From: Saccoglossus kowalevskii
Taxonomy: Eukaryota; Hemichordata; Enteropneusta; Harrimaniidae
Assembly (NCBI RefSeq): GCF_000003605.2
Contig: NW_003116451.1
Location: 515,788 to 579,787, forward strand
Length of the DNA stretch: 64,000 nt
Direction of reading: 5' to 3'
Part shown: in pieces, positions 1 through 13,588 of the stretch
Numbering within the stretch: the stretch's first letter is position 1
Layout of the letters: every line of letters begins with the position of its first letter
The notes under the pieces: model-generated
Database searches by the model: none
Seen by the model: the letters and a program-made list of their open reading frames with translations, nothing else
Told to the model about the DNA's origin: nothing
Program-made: the position numbers and the translations under genes

Positions 1-581
1 AATTATTTATATATTTTCTTTTAGATATGATGATACCAATATATTATAATTGTTAAGTAAATTCGTTTTCAGAACAGTGCAGACAATGTTGAATTAAAAT
101 ACATTTCGACCCATTACATGAAGATCTAAAGAATGAAGAAAGTAATACTGTAGTATTTTTAATCTTACTTATGTCAGGGTTTGTGAATGTTTATTAAAGT
201 ATTCGTCAATATGATTGCGCCCTCTCGTGTCGGAGTTAAGCCCATGTATAGCAACACGTCTGCAAGATTTTGTGGTGGAAGGAATCCACTTAATACTTAA
301 TTGACGATGCTTGACATGAAAGTATGTTTATCAAATACGTGTGAACAATTAAGCGATGTTACGCCAACAATTTGATCAAAGTATATAAAAATCATCGAAT
401 CATAATAAGTCCCTTGTATACATACTTAGAAAGGTCCCATTGTTTCTGTGTGTTAACGAATTGTTTATTTCATGCGTCAGAATACATATCACCGTATTGT
501 AAACAAGCAATAAGTTAATCAATAGGTCAATCATTAAAGCCCTCTTCTTCGTTTCGTGCGTTTCTAATCAACCCAACACAT

Positions 582-992
582 TGTGTGCCACCACTGAGAC
601 GTCAACGCCGATGTAGTTGTATACCTGCAGCCGTCAATCAAAAAAAGATATGTTTTGTGAGATTAACTATATTCTGAATCCACGTCATAGTTTTATCACA
701 GAAACGCTTTGTCGATAGAGGGCGCTACAACTTGGAAAGTTAACTTGTAAATTCACAACAGAAATGCATGAGCGGCAGAGGGTGCAACTTATTAACACTA
801 TAAAAAAAGATCACTTTGTGCAGGGCGCCCGCAACTATTAGATAGAGTGATTTCTTGTTCTGAAATGCATGAAGTCTAGCGTGCAGTGTATTTTGCAGTC
901 TGGCGTTACTACGGGGTTGTTTACGCCACTTATCGTGACTTGTACGTTGATGGCGGACCACTATTCACTTCCGTAGTCTGTGGTGGCACACA
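582..992. repeat. Inverted-repeat-bounded block (possible decayed MITE)
   Basis: A perfect 13-bp inverted repeat, TGTGTGCCACCAC at 582-594 and its reverse complement at 980-992, encloses about 410 bp. Beyond the 13 bp the arms continue as GTCT with a two-base gap. The interior holds a 57-bp tandem repeat. I see no clear target-site duplication outside the arms, so a transposon origin is inference only. No coding frame inside is convincing. Confidence 0.35.
696..837 (+). repeat. Three degenerate 57-bp tandem units with a GAGGGCGC-type core
   Basis: Units start near 696, 753 and 811. The first two align over 38 bp from TCACA to CAACTT, with cores TAGAGGGCGCTACAACTT and GCAGAGGGTGCAACTT. The third is more diverged and contains CAGGGCGCCCGCAACTA. 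The core resembles the 3' half of a CTCF site but lacks the 5' half, so binding is doubtful. Confidence 0.45.
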
Positions 993-2185
993 GTTAAATT
1001 GCACATCGTAAATACAGGTAGTTTCTCGGGACATAAAGAGCACCCATCCAAGCCCATGCTAGGATTACTCTTCGTCGTTTTAGCTATAGTTACATTCACT
1101 TCAATTACAACACAAAGAAACACAACAAAGCACATACATCCGAGTGGTTTATCAAATGTGGTATTTGTTTATTTCTTTATGTGGACGGCAAACCAAGCAA
1201 CATCCACCACACTTACGTACATTTCAACAGTGCGAACGTGACCACGTGTTCTTTGGGAAATATAGCATCTGGTGTTTTTTTCGATCTTATCCAAAACATG
1301 ATCACACAAATATTAATCAATCTACGATCAATGTCGCAAACTTTACCCTAATGTACAACCTATCCTGTACAATTGAGGATATGTTGCAATATTGTGCACA
1401 GCACGTGACGTGGTCAATAAACGAAAAACAGTATAGTTACAGAATTATCGATGTCACCGCGAATGGATGCAAAAACAAAGACAGTGCAATGTATTCCAAC
1501 CACATACCTTGATATATATTGTTGCCTAAGGCAATATAGGTATATTGTCCTGTTTCATACGAATATAAAACAGCAATCAGGAAATGGTAACACTGTAATG
1601 GTGTTAGCGTATGTGCGTTGGAAAACAGATTGAAAAATGATACAAAGATATCAAGTTACCTTTACATCATTAATGAGAGCAAATACATGTTATTTCAGTT
1701 CAAAGCTTCGGTTCATCGTATAATAAAAAATACAAATGAAAAGATAAAATAATACAAAGCAAATTAAGAACAAGAGATGTACTAGTCGTGATAGAAAAAG
1801 CTTATGAGTATTAATGTTTTACATAAATGAATAAACCGCAACATAGATAAACCAACTACATAGTCAAAAACAAACATTTGCGCTTCTTTTATTAAAATGC
1901 GAGAAATAATATGTATTTGTATTTGAAAGCTTCCAAGCATTATACTGAGTTTCATAATGAGCTAACCCATGTAATTTACATAAAAATAACACATCATTGT
2001 GGTACCATATTATTACAATTTGGGAAATCAATATTTTGTGTCAAATTTTTCATTAAATTATACAATATGGGTGGGATCAACTACCCACATGAACCAACAT
2101 AATTAGTGCTCATTTCTACCTTGAACCAGACTTAGTTTTAGTAGCTCATGAACAAATTATTTGTTGATATAGTGAACTACACCCC

Positions 2186-2197
2186 ATGCGCATGCGT
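2186..2197. promoter_or_regulatory. NRF1-like palindromic motif
   Basis: The 12-mer ATGCGCATGCGT fits the NRF1 consensus (YGCGCAYGCGCR) except at the outer bases. The identical 12-mer recurs at 10206-10217. Function is inferred from the motif only. Confidence 0.3.
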
Positions 2198-3135
2198 ATT
2201 GAATTACTGGTACGTACTCGTTACTGCATGCATCTTTGTACCTCTCAGATTCTAATACATTGTTCATGCATTTTTTTTCTTTTCATGCAATACATCTGTC
2301 GTTTTTGATTTGGAAAGCTATTTCTTTTTTGCTTGAGGATAATTTGCCTGCCAAATTGCAGAACAAATAAATTTGAATAACTTGTTCAGTGGGTACATTT
2401 GTTTAATTGTTAAAACACGACCCAACTCAAGAAAACTTTGCAGCTATCAGCCATTTTACAACCATCCAGCCAACCAAAGTTCGATTCCATTCCGTGTAAG
2501 TTTCAAAACGAAGACATGTTTAGTTATACATGGCCTACAAGACGAACACTAATGTTATTTTTCACAGGCCCATTTACATTCATAGTATTACGCGATTGAG
2601 ATTATCTCGCAATTTGCGTGATTTCAAATGTGACCTTCATCACTCACCACACGAGGTGCATATTGTCATGGTGTTATTTATTTGGATATAAATACATCTT
2701 TAATCGTTAATCACTTACTAGAGTCTTCTAGATATTCAGGAGAAATGGCCTCAGAGATCTTACGTGACTTGTGTTTCTTTCTCAAATAATCTTCTACTTT
2801 CTTCCGTCATCGCGTTCACGGTTGGAAATACAAATTACATTTACCTTGATTGCATTCACGTCGCTACCGCGGGGTACCCCGAGTGACGCGGAAGCAGTGA
2901 CCCGTAGCAATATAAGGGTTCTCAGGGGAAGTCCTGCACGCGAGCGTAATCCGAAGTAGTGTCACGTGATTGTATTTACCTACTGCTATGCAAGCGGAGG
3001 TCTTGTAAAATATAGAACATTTATCCTGTTGTATCTTATACTTGCGATAAACACCTAAACAACTTTTTACCTGAAATGTTGTCTTTGGGCATTCTCCCCA
3101 GTCTTACAAGGCACTACGAGAAGTTGCGGGAAACA

Positions 3136-3160
3136 AGAAAGAAAGAAAGAACGAACGAAA
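3136..3160 (+). repeat. GAAA/GAAC microsatellite
   Basis: Short run of AGAA and GAAC tetranucleotides in a purine-rich tract; a simple sequence repeat. Confidence 0.8.
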
Positions 3161-5507
3161 GATTCGTGTTATGGGTAATACTGCAAGGTTTTCGTAACTG
3201 CCGGCTAACTAATTTGGATATTCGCATAAGATGAAATATGGTGTGAAATCTCTGAGACAGTAGTCACGGAAGCAGGTCTGGTCGAGTTATCTGTATCTCG
3301 AAATACCCAACAGTTCAATTGAATTTCAAATTTTATTTGAATCCAGATTCTCGGGCACTACTAAACTTGCCAATTAAATATGAGACACTGACAACTGTCA
3401 AAGATCTGGAGATTCATTTTATACTCCACTGCCCAATGCATGTTGACATCAGACATATTCAGTAACGACCTGATCGGATGTTCTATGTTCAAGACGTCAA
3501 TAAGCCAGTATGTTGAACTGCATTCGTGTCATGTGACGTGCAGTAAATGTGAAGTAAATTAAAAAATGTCTTGACTTCAGACAACAAATCCAGTGCCCCA
3601 AATTTCCCATTCTACACAACCATATAATTTTAATATTCACATAGTTGTAATGTGTAGAAACGTATATTGCTATCATGTTACAATATCATTGAGTAAATGT
3701 ACGTAGTTCACCCTCTCCTACGTATATTTCCACTATTCCTTTACATATACCAACATCTCGACAGTCCTAAATAATTACAGATTTCGATGACTGTTGCCGT
3801 AATTATATTTACGACTGTTGTCAATCAACCTAAATACAATATATGTCACACTTTAAATAATAAAATCGTATATTTTCAAATAAACTCCTAGAAATGTCAT
3901 TCAATAAAGGATAACCCTCATGCTTGTTAATTTTAAACCTATATATACGCTTCTATTTAAACCTATTATTTAAATTTAAATTACATTTTATCTCCCACTT
4001 GGTGTATATTTTATAACTATAACTGACGTTTCTGAATTTGCATTTATTTCCGAATAAAATCATGTTTTTGTTTGTTTTGTTTCAAAAATGTTCATTTTTG
4101 GTTTTTATTTTACATAAATGAAATTAAAGTTACGTTTAAATGAATATGAAGTGTAATGTGTACTACCTATCAAAATCAACACTTAGATTCATTAGTATAA
4201 TTCTGTTCCCTAGAATATTTTATTTGTCGTATTTATTTCAGGATTTGTTTAGTAAATTACTGATTTAAATATCTGAGTGACTAATATGTATAAGATACAT
4301 GGGTGGAACTGCCAGACCTATTGGTTGATGCGACGCTGACTTGTATTGTAAAGAAAGCAGCCCAGAAAGTTAAGAAAATGCTAATTAACATAACAAATGT
4401 GTTTATGACATTTATTATTAATGGTGTGCTATGGAGATATATTTAGTGGATCATTATACCACAAAGTTGTGTACACTTGTTGAATCGCTTGAATCATTAT
4501 AAAAATTATGCAAACGAACAAATTAGGTCATTTTATATATTTTGAATTGATTATTTTATGTATTCTATTATAATATAAGATATATTGTATGTAGTTTTAA
4601 AAAATTGCACGCATAATAATGAGATCCATGTTAATCTCATCACTATGTGTGCGTCAATGGCCAACAGCATAATTGCTGATCAACAGCGCAGTTTTCGAGA
4701 AAATAAAAAAATGTACTGCCATAACATAACACAAACGCATGAGCGGCTAATCACAATAACAACACGCGCCAAGATGACGTCAGTAAGGTAATGTTTTACC
4801 TTAAGCCTTTCCGATACCTGTCTACAAATCATGACACATACGTATGTACATTGACCCATTTAAAGAACTGCACAAGACTCGCACTCGACTAAATCAATGT
4901 TGCTTCACGTAATACCACTCGTTATCGACCTTTCAGTCACAGACTGAATATCACTGAGTCGTTACCCTTTAATGTAGACCGATAATTGAAAAAAAGATGC
5001 TCAGGAAAACTCAAGTCTCAAAATATACTATACTCAAAATATACTCAATATATATTAGTGGCGTCATGTCGACGTATGTACGTCACAAAGGAGCATTCCG
5101 GATCTGTTTTTCTTGGCGAGATATTATCGTATAACTGCTACAATTAATGTCCTTTGAAAAGATGAATAGGAAGCTATAACTCATTGCAATAAATGTGAGA
5201 GGTTACATAGGTGCCGAATACTGAAAGTGAAGGTGTTTATAACTTTGTGAAAAATACGTCACAACACCTCAGCAGGGGTTATGTGCTTAAGTTTGGCTCC
5301 TAATTATTCCCCTAAAACTGTTTTGATACTTGGATAAAACGTTCTTAATTATGAAGAATAGCACTCGCTTGAAAGGGGAACGTAAAACTCAACCTTTGAA
5401 TTCAGTTTGTGACAGTTACTTACATAAACACAATTTCTCTCCGGCGATAATTTTTTTTGCACATCTAGCATATAATTGTATACATTTTCCAGACACTTTT
5501 GTAGACT

Positions 5508-5614
5508 TCAGATGCAAAATGGCCACCGCGGTGACAAAAAGAGAGTTAGAAGATTTGTGTTCCCCTCAATTAGTGTTTTATTCTCTCCAGTCACCGCTTC
5601 TATTGTTTCCATAA
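5508..5614 (+). other. YY1-like ATG with short open frame (possible start region)
   Basis: AAAATGGCCACCGCGG at 5516-5531 combines a YY1-like word, a good Kozak context and the 10-bp palindrome CACCGCGGTG. The frame from the ATG at 5519 runs 31 codons (MATAVTKRELEDLC at its start) to a TAA. Further downstream, a run of ten G at 5658-5667 is followed directly by CTATTTAAG, a TATA/MEF2-like element. No good GT donor ends the frame, so this may be a promoter fragment, a tiny frame or chance. Confidence 0.2.
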
Positions 5615-6000
5615 CCTATTCCATCGCGGTATTCGAAACAGTGACGAAGTGGTGGGAGGGGGGGGGGCTATTTAAGACAAAAATAAGTCTCGTTGCTCTG
5701 TCGCTCTAAGTGATATCTCGGCGATCGTATAGAGGAGTTACACCATTGTACAAGACGATTAGTTTTTTTATCACAGCCTTTGCACTGAGTGGTTTGTTTT
5801 TGTTCACGACGTTCACTTGTTGCATTAATGTCTGAATATATGTCTAGTTCTGCATATAGTGTACTTACGACACCTGAACGCTCATACACATTGGTTAACT
5901 ATTATTATTTCATTGGAATTATATTCCATTTATGTTGTCTTCTTTTTGATGTTTCTTGTCCACTGTAAATAATTTATTGCAGAATAAGAAATATATTTTC

Positions 6001-6275
6001 TTAAAGCGCGGTGATCGTCGCGCTGCGCATGTGTGACATTTATGTCGATAAACATTTATTTTCCCACAATCCAATGCGCTCTTCAAATGAAATTCGGAAG
6101 TATGAGGTTTAACCTGGGCGCGACTTGCACTGATTACTGCCGGTGACTCCTTCGATACGTTCCAATTACCTAAAAATTACCTAATTAAAGCTTGGAAACG
6201 TCTTAGTCGCTATCTTTGTTTCTATGAGACCCGTATATCTCGCGCATGCGTGGAGCGACGACTACCGTCCTTTAA
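6001..6275 (-). mobile_element. TTAA-flanked MITE, copy 1 (inverted relative to copy 2)
   Basis: A 275-bp non-autonomous element with TTAA at both ends (6001-6004 and 6272-6275). Imperfect terminal inverted repeats begin AAAGCGCGGTGATCGTCGC on the left, and the right end reads AAAGGACGGTAGTCGTCGC on the other strand. Its reverse complement aligns along most of the copy at 32246-32541, including shared interior blocks AAGCTTTAATTAGGTA, TATCGAAGGAGTC and GCGCATTGGATTGTG. It has no open frame for a transposase. TTAA duplication is the hallmark of piggyBac- and Kolobok-type transposases, so one of these probably mobilised it; that part is inference. NRF1-like CGCGCATGCGT sits just inside the right arm. 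Confidence 0.85.
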
Positions 6276-9200
6276 CGCCTACCATACAACAATTGCATTC
6301 TATAGTTTTCACCTGCCCCGTGCATTCTTAGACATAACATCTTTCACATAGACACATATTCTGTCAGGAAGAAGTGTTTAAAATAAGATTGCAGTCCAGG
6401 AATTTGCCTTCAGTGTTATACGTACAATCCATCATTCGGCAATTTACAGACATTTCTTAATAATGTTGTCTGATTTATATTTCTGACAACTCCAAATCGG
6501 TGATCAAAGGAGGTGTCGCTATCCAATGTAATCAGAACTTGTTGATTTAGTAGTTTCACCTTCACATTAAATACCGCATAGATCAATGTAAATGTCCGGG
6601 ATAGTTGGTACAAACATGTGCACATCTACGTATATAGTATTGATTAATACTGTGTATTACGTGCAGAGAATCGTTTATTCAATACGTGTACACATATATC
6701 ATGTTTCTTGAGATGAAAAACATTGATGTTCGATTCAGATAACCGATATATACTTGAGTAGGCGCCCGTACAAACTCTCATTATATTTTTACATCTATAA
6801 CTGCATCGTACAAGTGTTTTCTCTCAGTGTTACGTTGTTGGATATTGAAAGTATTTAACGCGGCAAAGTTTAGGTATAGTGAAGAACTATCATACATAAT
6901 GTTTATATAATGTATATTCATATATCCACCTTGGGACATGTACTGGCATTCATTCATAATCATTGTGATACGCAAGCACTATGCGACCACAAGCAATGAA
7001 TAGACAGAATGTTATGTCAGGAACGCTCGGGAGGGTGTCATTTTTTCACCCGGATCAACAGACAACCATTCCAAAATGTGTAAATTTGGTGGGCAGATTT
7101 TTCATTTAAATTTTTAACCCTTTTCGAATGAGATCAAAATATACACAAGTAATTATATTTATGGTGTTTATTAATGCAACACAATACGAGCGTTCACAGA
7201 TTCTTCACAGAGTTTTAAAGCGAACAAGTAACTATGGGTTAGGTTTTGATGTCGGTAAATACTAGTACATTTAAATTACGCGAAATTCAAGCGCCATTAC
7301 CGTCGTGCAAATTAAAGTTCCTAAATCGATCTGACCAATCAAATATTAATTTAAGTATTCAAAATAATGCAATTGCACATAAACTTGTCATGCGACAATT
7401 AAAGCTTTTTAATTTATATTGCAAAACCAACCTCAAAGTACACCTATAACATGTTCAATATTCCATTATATTGGAATGGAATTGTTAATGTGTATGTGAT
7501 ACACAGGGAGGTGCAAGTTTATGCATACATTTGCAAGTCGTCGCTAATATGTCAGCCTTCTATTCATGATTAATATCATTTGACGTGACTGTGACAAGGC
7601 CTGACACTCCACAGTAACACAGTCATAGTTTACATTCCACTTCTAAATGTCATCAAAACAACACCCTAACGTCTTATAAGATGGCAAACAAACTCCTTAC
7701 ACAGCTTCTGCCGCATCATCACTGTCTATACCGTGCTTGTTCTTCGTTTTCCCTGGAGATTCACTGCTAAATAGAAACATATCGTACAATAAGTACGCCT
7801 GGTTTAAGTTAAATAAATCAAGACTACTGACTTTAATATGAAAAAAACAAACATTTTTGACACTGGCATTTGATAAGTATATGATTGTTTCCTCGTTTAT
7901 TTATTTGAGAACAAATATATGGGAGGTTTGAATTTGTCAATAATCATCGTTTCCTCCTACTGTACATAAGGTATGTCTTGGAAATGGAGATGACGAAGTG
8001 TAATTACAATTAAATTAAGTTGACTCCAAATTTGAGGACATTACAAGCCCATAAAGTAGACATGCTATGTGTTGGTATATAGAATATATTACCGCAATAT
8101 GTAGAATTAATATAACAATAACACAGCTATGAGAAGTCAAATCGATACATATACGAATACTACACACATTTTACTGACGAAAATTCAGCTCTTTGCCAGC
8201 ATGAGTTTGGTCATGTAATATGAACTTGTTTACAGCTGCGTCGTGTTTCGTTTCGTTTACGATATGTTCCCTCAAAGAAAGTCGGGAAAGCGATAGCGTC
8301 TATTATTCTACGAAGAACAGACAATTAGATACGTATCTCATCTTGTTTTTTGGCTTGATACCTTGGGATACAAAAAATTTTTCCCTCAAGCTTTTCTTTC
8401 ATTTGCCTGTATCTGTTTTAATGTCTTGAATTGTGTCTCAGTTGTTCGTTTTGTGTTCTTGAAATTATTATCATACACTACACATCATAGGGTACGGTCA
8501 TTTTAATCTACTGCGTTACTCGACCATCTTGACCTTCATTGTGGTCAGTCTTATTAATATTAATCATCCGTAGCGCCATCGATCAGAGACGTAGATAAAA
8601 AACAATAGTTTAATGTAAATTCGACTTCTTATTACTCACATTACTCGCGAGGGCGTCTTTTCAACACTTCCAAGTGATACGCATTAAAAGCGTTAACAGA
8701 TAACACGTGATAAATTATAGTGAACGACCACTGATGTTTACAGTAAATGCTCATAATACTAAGTTATTTACGCCACGTATATTTTTTGTGTAAGCTGGAA
8801 CAACATGAACCCTTTCCACACCCTAGCAAATGCTGCAGTCACATACATGTTACTTGTGCATTCATTATTCACACTGGCGATAGGCTCAACTAGTCTGTGC
8901 AAGCCATGTTTATAAAGCAACTGTTACAGGGCGCCGATGGCAGTGATATCTTCTCCCCAGTAAAATTTATTTCACAGAACTAATTCAATTGCCATGTGTC
9001 TGACACAACCACCAGTCATTTATGATAGAACTTCCCTGAAACAACAATTTTCTGAAAAAAGGCTGTTTTGGCAATGATGTTGGCAATGATTGTTGTTAGA
9101 GCGCAACTTAGTTCCTCGCCATTATTAAAAGATAATTTTTCTAGCGAAGCGTTGGACATGACACGAAATAGTATGCATAATATGCGCAATCACGTTAGCC

Positions 9201-9783
9201 AATATGTAAATAATATCGAGTTTTTAAACAAAGAGAGCAAGCAGCGATATGGTCTGAGAGAACCTCACTAAACAAATTAGATCGTGAACGTGTAATTTCA
9301 GTCAGATAGCCGCCACCACACCACAGACTTTCTGATCACTTTCGTTGTTTCCTTCGGCGATTTTCAACTAGAACACCCTAGAAGGCGGCACTTATCTATT
9401 ACTGGCTGCATTGTTATTTTTCAAAATGGCGAAGCAATCAATGTGTAGGTGCATTGTTGCGACGTACATGTACTGACAACGTGAAAGTGCTTTTCCACAG
9501 AAATGAAAAGTTACATTTGCTAATTGAAACAAACCAAACATCTGTTATCGGTAGGTGAACATTATAGCAGCTCTTAACTAACACATTTTATTGACCTAAT
9601 ATTTCGATTTCTTTTCGTTTTACGAGTAGTCTTTTGTACTTTTTTTTATCAAAAGAATATTTGCCTGCATGCGTTCATAATCAATTTCTTTCTCAATGCA
9701 GTGTAAGGCAAATCATAGGCGTTGGAACTGCAGTTGAGTCGAAGAATTTGATATATTGAAAAAAAAAACTATGAACAAAGAAG
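6276..9783. other. Non-coding AT-rich stretch
   Basis: Nothing I can support as a gene. A 67-codon frame at 9068-9271 starts with a hydrophobic segment, but it has no recognisable domain or promoter. Confidence 0.5.
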
Positions 9784-9849
9784 CTGCTCCTTGATTGGTC
9801 GGTCTGTTAGGTGCTAGAGTTGGGTTGCCAATCAGGCAGAATCTTGTAA
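9784..9849 (+). repeat. Dispersed CCAAT repeat, copy A
   Basis: Shares an ordered series of blocks with 11453-11512: TGATTGG, CTGTTAGG, GTTG, CCAATCAGGCAG and TCTTGTAA. Each copy has an ATTGG and a CCAAT facing each other, so it also contains an inverted pair of NF-Y-type boxes. Copy A has about 11 extra bases between the blocks. Most likely remnants of one interspersed element. Confidence 0.6.
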
Positions 9850-11452
9850 GCAACATTGTATTGCCTCAAACTGCCGTTGTTTGATATGAATCATAGCTTT
9901 TCAGCACGGATCCACAAAGAAATGTAGTCGTCTGCGTACTTAACGCACAGTGTATCTTTCTCTTTATTTACATCGTTCATATTTGTGAATTGACTACATT
10001 TGTTTTATATTACCATTGGTTCTCGCGTTATTATCACGTGATCTTGTTTTCAAATCATATTATAAATATACACATTAAGTTATTGTAGAGTCATGAAATT
10101 GGTATTTACGTTATTCTATATATCCCTTTCTCGGATTTTATACTCAAACACCCAGCACTGGAAATGTATGAGTACGTATTAAAGCCGGAGTGGGGGGGGG
10201 GTCACATGCGCATGCGTCAAATGGCCATATCGTGTCATTGTTTACAAACAAACGTCTACCCATGTGTCTTTCCGTTTCAGCGTGTGTTGTTATCGTCGCT
10301 TGGTACTCAATTCCGTGTACCGCTTTTTTTATAAATCCTTGGTCTTTACACGTTTCATGAGAAGTCACCACTATACACGATTGAGACAAACGTACAGTGC
10401 GCGGAAAAGTCCAATAACCAGTCCACCAGAAACTTATCCGTAACTAATTTAGCCACTCCTTGATTGAAAATGGTAAAAACTCACATAATAAGGCCAGGAA
10501 AAAAATTCTCTGTTTCTTGTTTCTTGGAAATTAAAAAATGAGGCGACAAGGCAATTTATTATTATTTTATTTAATACTGAGCTAAAATGGGTGAAATTTG
10601 AGACAAGTGCGAATACAAGCGCATTTAGGAATGCTTTAGAAGGGAAAAAACGTCCGAGGCGCAAAGTTCAAATTGATGCGCGCGGGAACGAGAAACAGAT
10701 ATTTTTTTCTCAGCTTAAGGCACTGTTTTCATCTGGGTATTATATAAGATGCAGACTAAGCATTGCATAGTCGTGATACAGCGTTTTTTGGGTTCAAACA
10801 GCTTATGCGTCTTTTATAATGTTGATCATACAATACTCGTGTCCCCGTGTCGTGACTGTCGTAGCACGAATTGGGGCATTTTAGTAATCACGTTTCTTTT
10901 TCGTCTTCGTGAGTACACTGGCTCGTGTGTATTGTAGTCACCACAAGAAAATATATTGTTAAGCCCCTCAAGATGCATTGAGTTGCGTCATAAACGTCAG
11001 GTTTCTGGTAAAATGGCCTCGATGCACGTAATCATTCTATTCGTTGAGCCCATTACACTGCGGTCAGTATTTTATTTACGAATGAGGTTGGTGGCTGGTT
11101 GATGCAATAAGTACGGTCAGACTATTTGTCAATTTAGTTTGAAAAGAATACATCTTTACCGTATATACAGTGCTATCATTCATAATTCACAGAAAGCATT
11201 AAGTACCTTTATAATGTGCAATTTAAGATGTTAGGACTTACCATAAACACTCGGGGTGATGTGAAGAAAGGTGCACAGATAAAATAAAACAAAACAAACA
11301 AATAATTTGCACAGCAGTTTTACGAGTGTATAATGTACATATCTTTAAATATTCAAATTAGTTCACATTACACTGCTTAATCAAATAGCAAACAACGTTA
11401 ATGCCGATTTGCCTATGTTTATTGAACGAGTGGGTAAAATAATGGTATGCTT
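9850..11452. other. Non-coding stretch with G-run and NRF1-like site
   Basis: No gene supported. A run of ten G at 10192-10201 directly precedes an NRF1-like 12-mer at 10206-10217. A TATATAAG box lies at 10742-10749. An 81-codon minus-strand frame at 10144-10389 lacks any known domain. Confidence 0.45.
10206..10217. promoter_or_regulatory. NRF1-like motif next to poly-G
   Basis: Same ATGCGCATGCGT 12-mer as at 2186-2197, five bases after a ten-G run. Confidence 0.3.
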
Positions 11453-11512
11453 GGTGCTCTCTGATTGGTTTGACTGTTAGGGTTGTGTAGCCAATCAGGC
11501 AGTTTCTTGTAA
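11453..11512 (+). repeat. Dispersed CCAAT repeat, copy B
   Basis: Second copy of the unit at 9784-9849 in the same orientation, sharing CCAATCAGGCAG and TCTTGTAA exactly and lacking the 11-base insert of copy A. Confidence 0.6.
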
Positions 11513-13588
11513 ATAGCTTCATCGTTCACTATCGATTATAGGCTGGCTAACTAATTCTTTAGAATAATTGGTTTTAGAATGAATCCGATATCTATTTCAT
11601 ATCTAGAGTCAGTAAATGTTCAACTTGCAACTAACATGCTAACAACCAGATGTCCATTGCTAAAACATCACAAGAGGCAGTATTGGTAACTTTCAATACA
11701 TATTTTCATGAAACGTTTGATTAGTTGTCCTTGCCAATCGATTGAATTATAGAAAGGATACAGATTCAGTTGACAGAGAAAACAGCAATTTCCGATACTT
11801 ATGCTTTTTTTTGTATAACTCAACGAGCAATGGATGGGTTCTTATAATGTTTTTGAGAGATTTGGATTTGGATGTCTTTTGATTTATAACTCAAAGGTTA
11901 TATGTAGAATCGCATACTATTTTATGACTAGTTTCCTTTGTAACAAAGACCAATTGGCCAGATAACTCAAAAACTAAAAAATGAGGAGTTGCCCTACAAA
12001 CATGGAGTCGATTATATTTTAGGAAAAAATAGCTACATCTGGTTGCCACAGTTATTTAAAAGACTCTTCACCATTGCCAGATACAGTTATTGTATGTTTC
12101 AAGATTCAATTTAGTCATTTTATTCAAAAAGAAAAAGCTTATGTCAATATAATCAATGTGTTTTGTCATTAGTACTATGCAGCTGTGATGATGGGTTGCG
12201 CTCACAGAGTGCATTCTTTTTTGCAAGGCTCCAGCCTGCTGTTAGACTAGTAAGAACGAGATACGTTGTTGTTAATGAATGCACTGAAAGTCGTTTAATT
12301 TCAAGCAAACTGTCAAAGGCAAAACATCTACGAACTATGGATACATAAGACAGATGGACAGTAGGGAATGAACCATTTTTGGGAGCAAAACAAGTCTCGG
12401 CGCTCTCTCACTTTCAACGAGATTTCATCAGCCATTGCGAATAATGTATACAGCGAATTGGTAATTTCCGCTTGACTATTTTATTATTGATTTGGGAAAT
12501 TGGAATACGCTAGCAAAGTGCATGAAGTAGTTGTAGCAGACTAAAAATACAACTGGTCAGTTCTGTTGAGACATCATAGAGCGTACGTAATTTATTTTTT
12601 TATTGATCGAGGTTCTATTGTACCTTTCAATAAGTAATTATATACTTGTTTACATGTACGCAGACTGACAGTAATTTTGTGTGTGTAGTGGAACAGATCG
12701 TATATGTTTGTTCTTAATTTAGAAATGGCAAAACAAACAAAATACGTTAGTTTTGTCGTCCGCTGATCTGCCAGTAGATAATCTTGTTTTCAGTTGTCAA
12801 ATATCAAAATATCAAGATAGTGGTTCCAATAATAATTTGTTTGTCCAATCTCCTCGAATTTTACACACGAGGGATCATTATGAATTCCCTCAGCCTCAAC
12901 GTGTCAACAAGTACGTTGACTGTATTATTTCCTTCTAAATGTAGGGGACATTTCTTTCGGAAGGTATACATACAATGAAATCTATTCACTCCAAAAATGC
13001 ATTCCGAAACAACAAATATATTGAAAAATCTAAAATAAATATATTCCTACATTACATGCGGGTGTCAATAATCATCTGTATTCATGCAATGACGATCCTG
13101 TTTGTAAATGAGATGGCACGTTGTACACGTCTTGAATATGGGATTTTGATGTTCGTTTCATAGTCCGCTATGGTCGACTGATTATACATTTTGAAATTGG
13201 CAAGTTAAGAAATAGGGTTAGATAGCATTGCGACTACACACAATACAATCACATCACTGGTAAAAACAGTAAATTCTGCAAGACTTTATCTGAAGAGACA
13301 CTGAGTTGTTTCATTAAATCTTTTACATATTAGCTTAACTGTTTATCAATATCCGATGCAAACCTTTTTCAAAGAAGCAAGAATTTCTAATGTCATTCAT
13401 GCTATGAATATGACCGAAAACAGATTTTATACAAATTAGTAATTTTCCCGGATTTTGATCATGGTCTGTATTTGCAATGCAATGCTTAGCTTAAATCTTA
13501 AATGAGAAAAGGAAACGGATTACACAATGACAAAAATGTGCAATTTATCTAAAGAATAAAACAAACTTGATATAGTACTGTATGAACT
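11513..13588. other. Non-coding AT-rich stretch
   Basis: Nothing beyond short chance frames was seen here. Confidence 0.5.

Larger units (their letters stand above)
1000..5500. other. Non-coding AT-rich stretch
   Basis: No convincing gene was found. Present are an NRF1-like 12-mer at 2186-2197, a short GC-rich patch at about 2860-2955, a GAAA/GAAC microsatellite at 3136-3160 and a CRE palindrome at 4775-4782. A 122-codon open frame at 1144-1512 has no visible domain, and its length is within chance for this base composition. Confidence 0.5.

Noticed and set aside
1144-1512. 122-codon plus-strand open frame
   Set aside because: No domain, no codon or composition contrast with flanks, overlapped by other frames; such a length is expected by chance in 64 kb.
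2470-2495. GTTCGATTCC as a possible tRNA T-loop
   Set aside because: No A box upstream and no pairing stems.
10760-10785. Stretch TTGCATAGTC resembling the start of miR-153
   Set aside because: Only about ten bases agree and no pairing arm is found within 60 bp, so no precursor hairpin.
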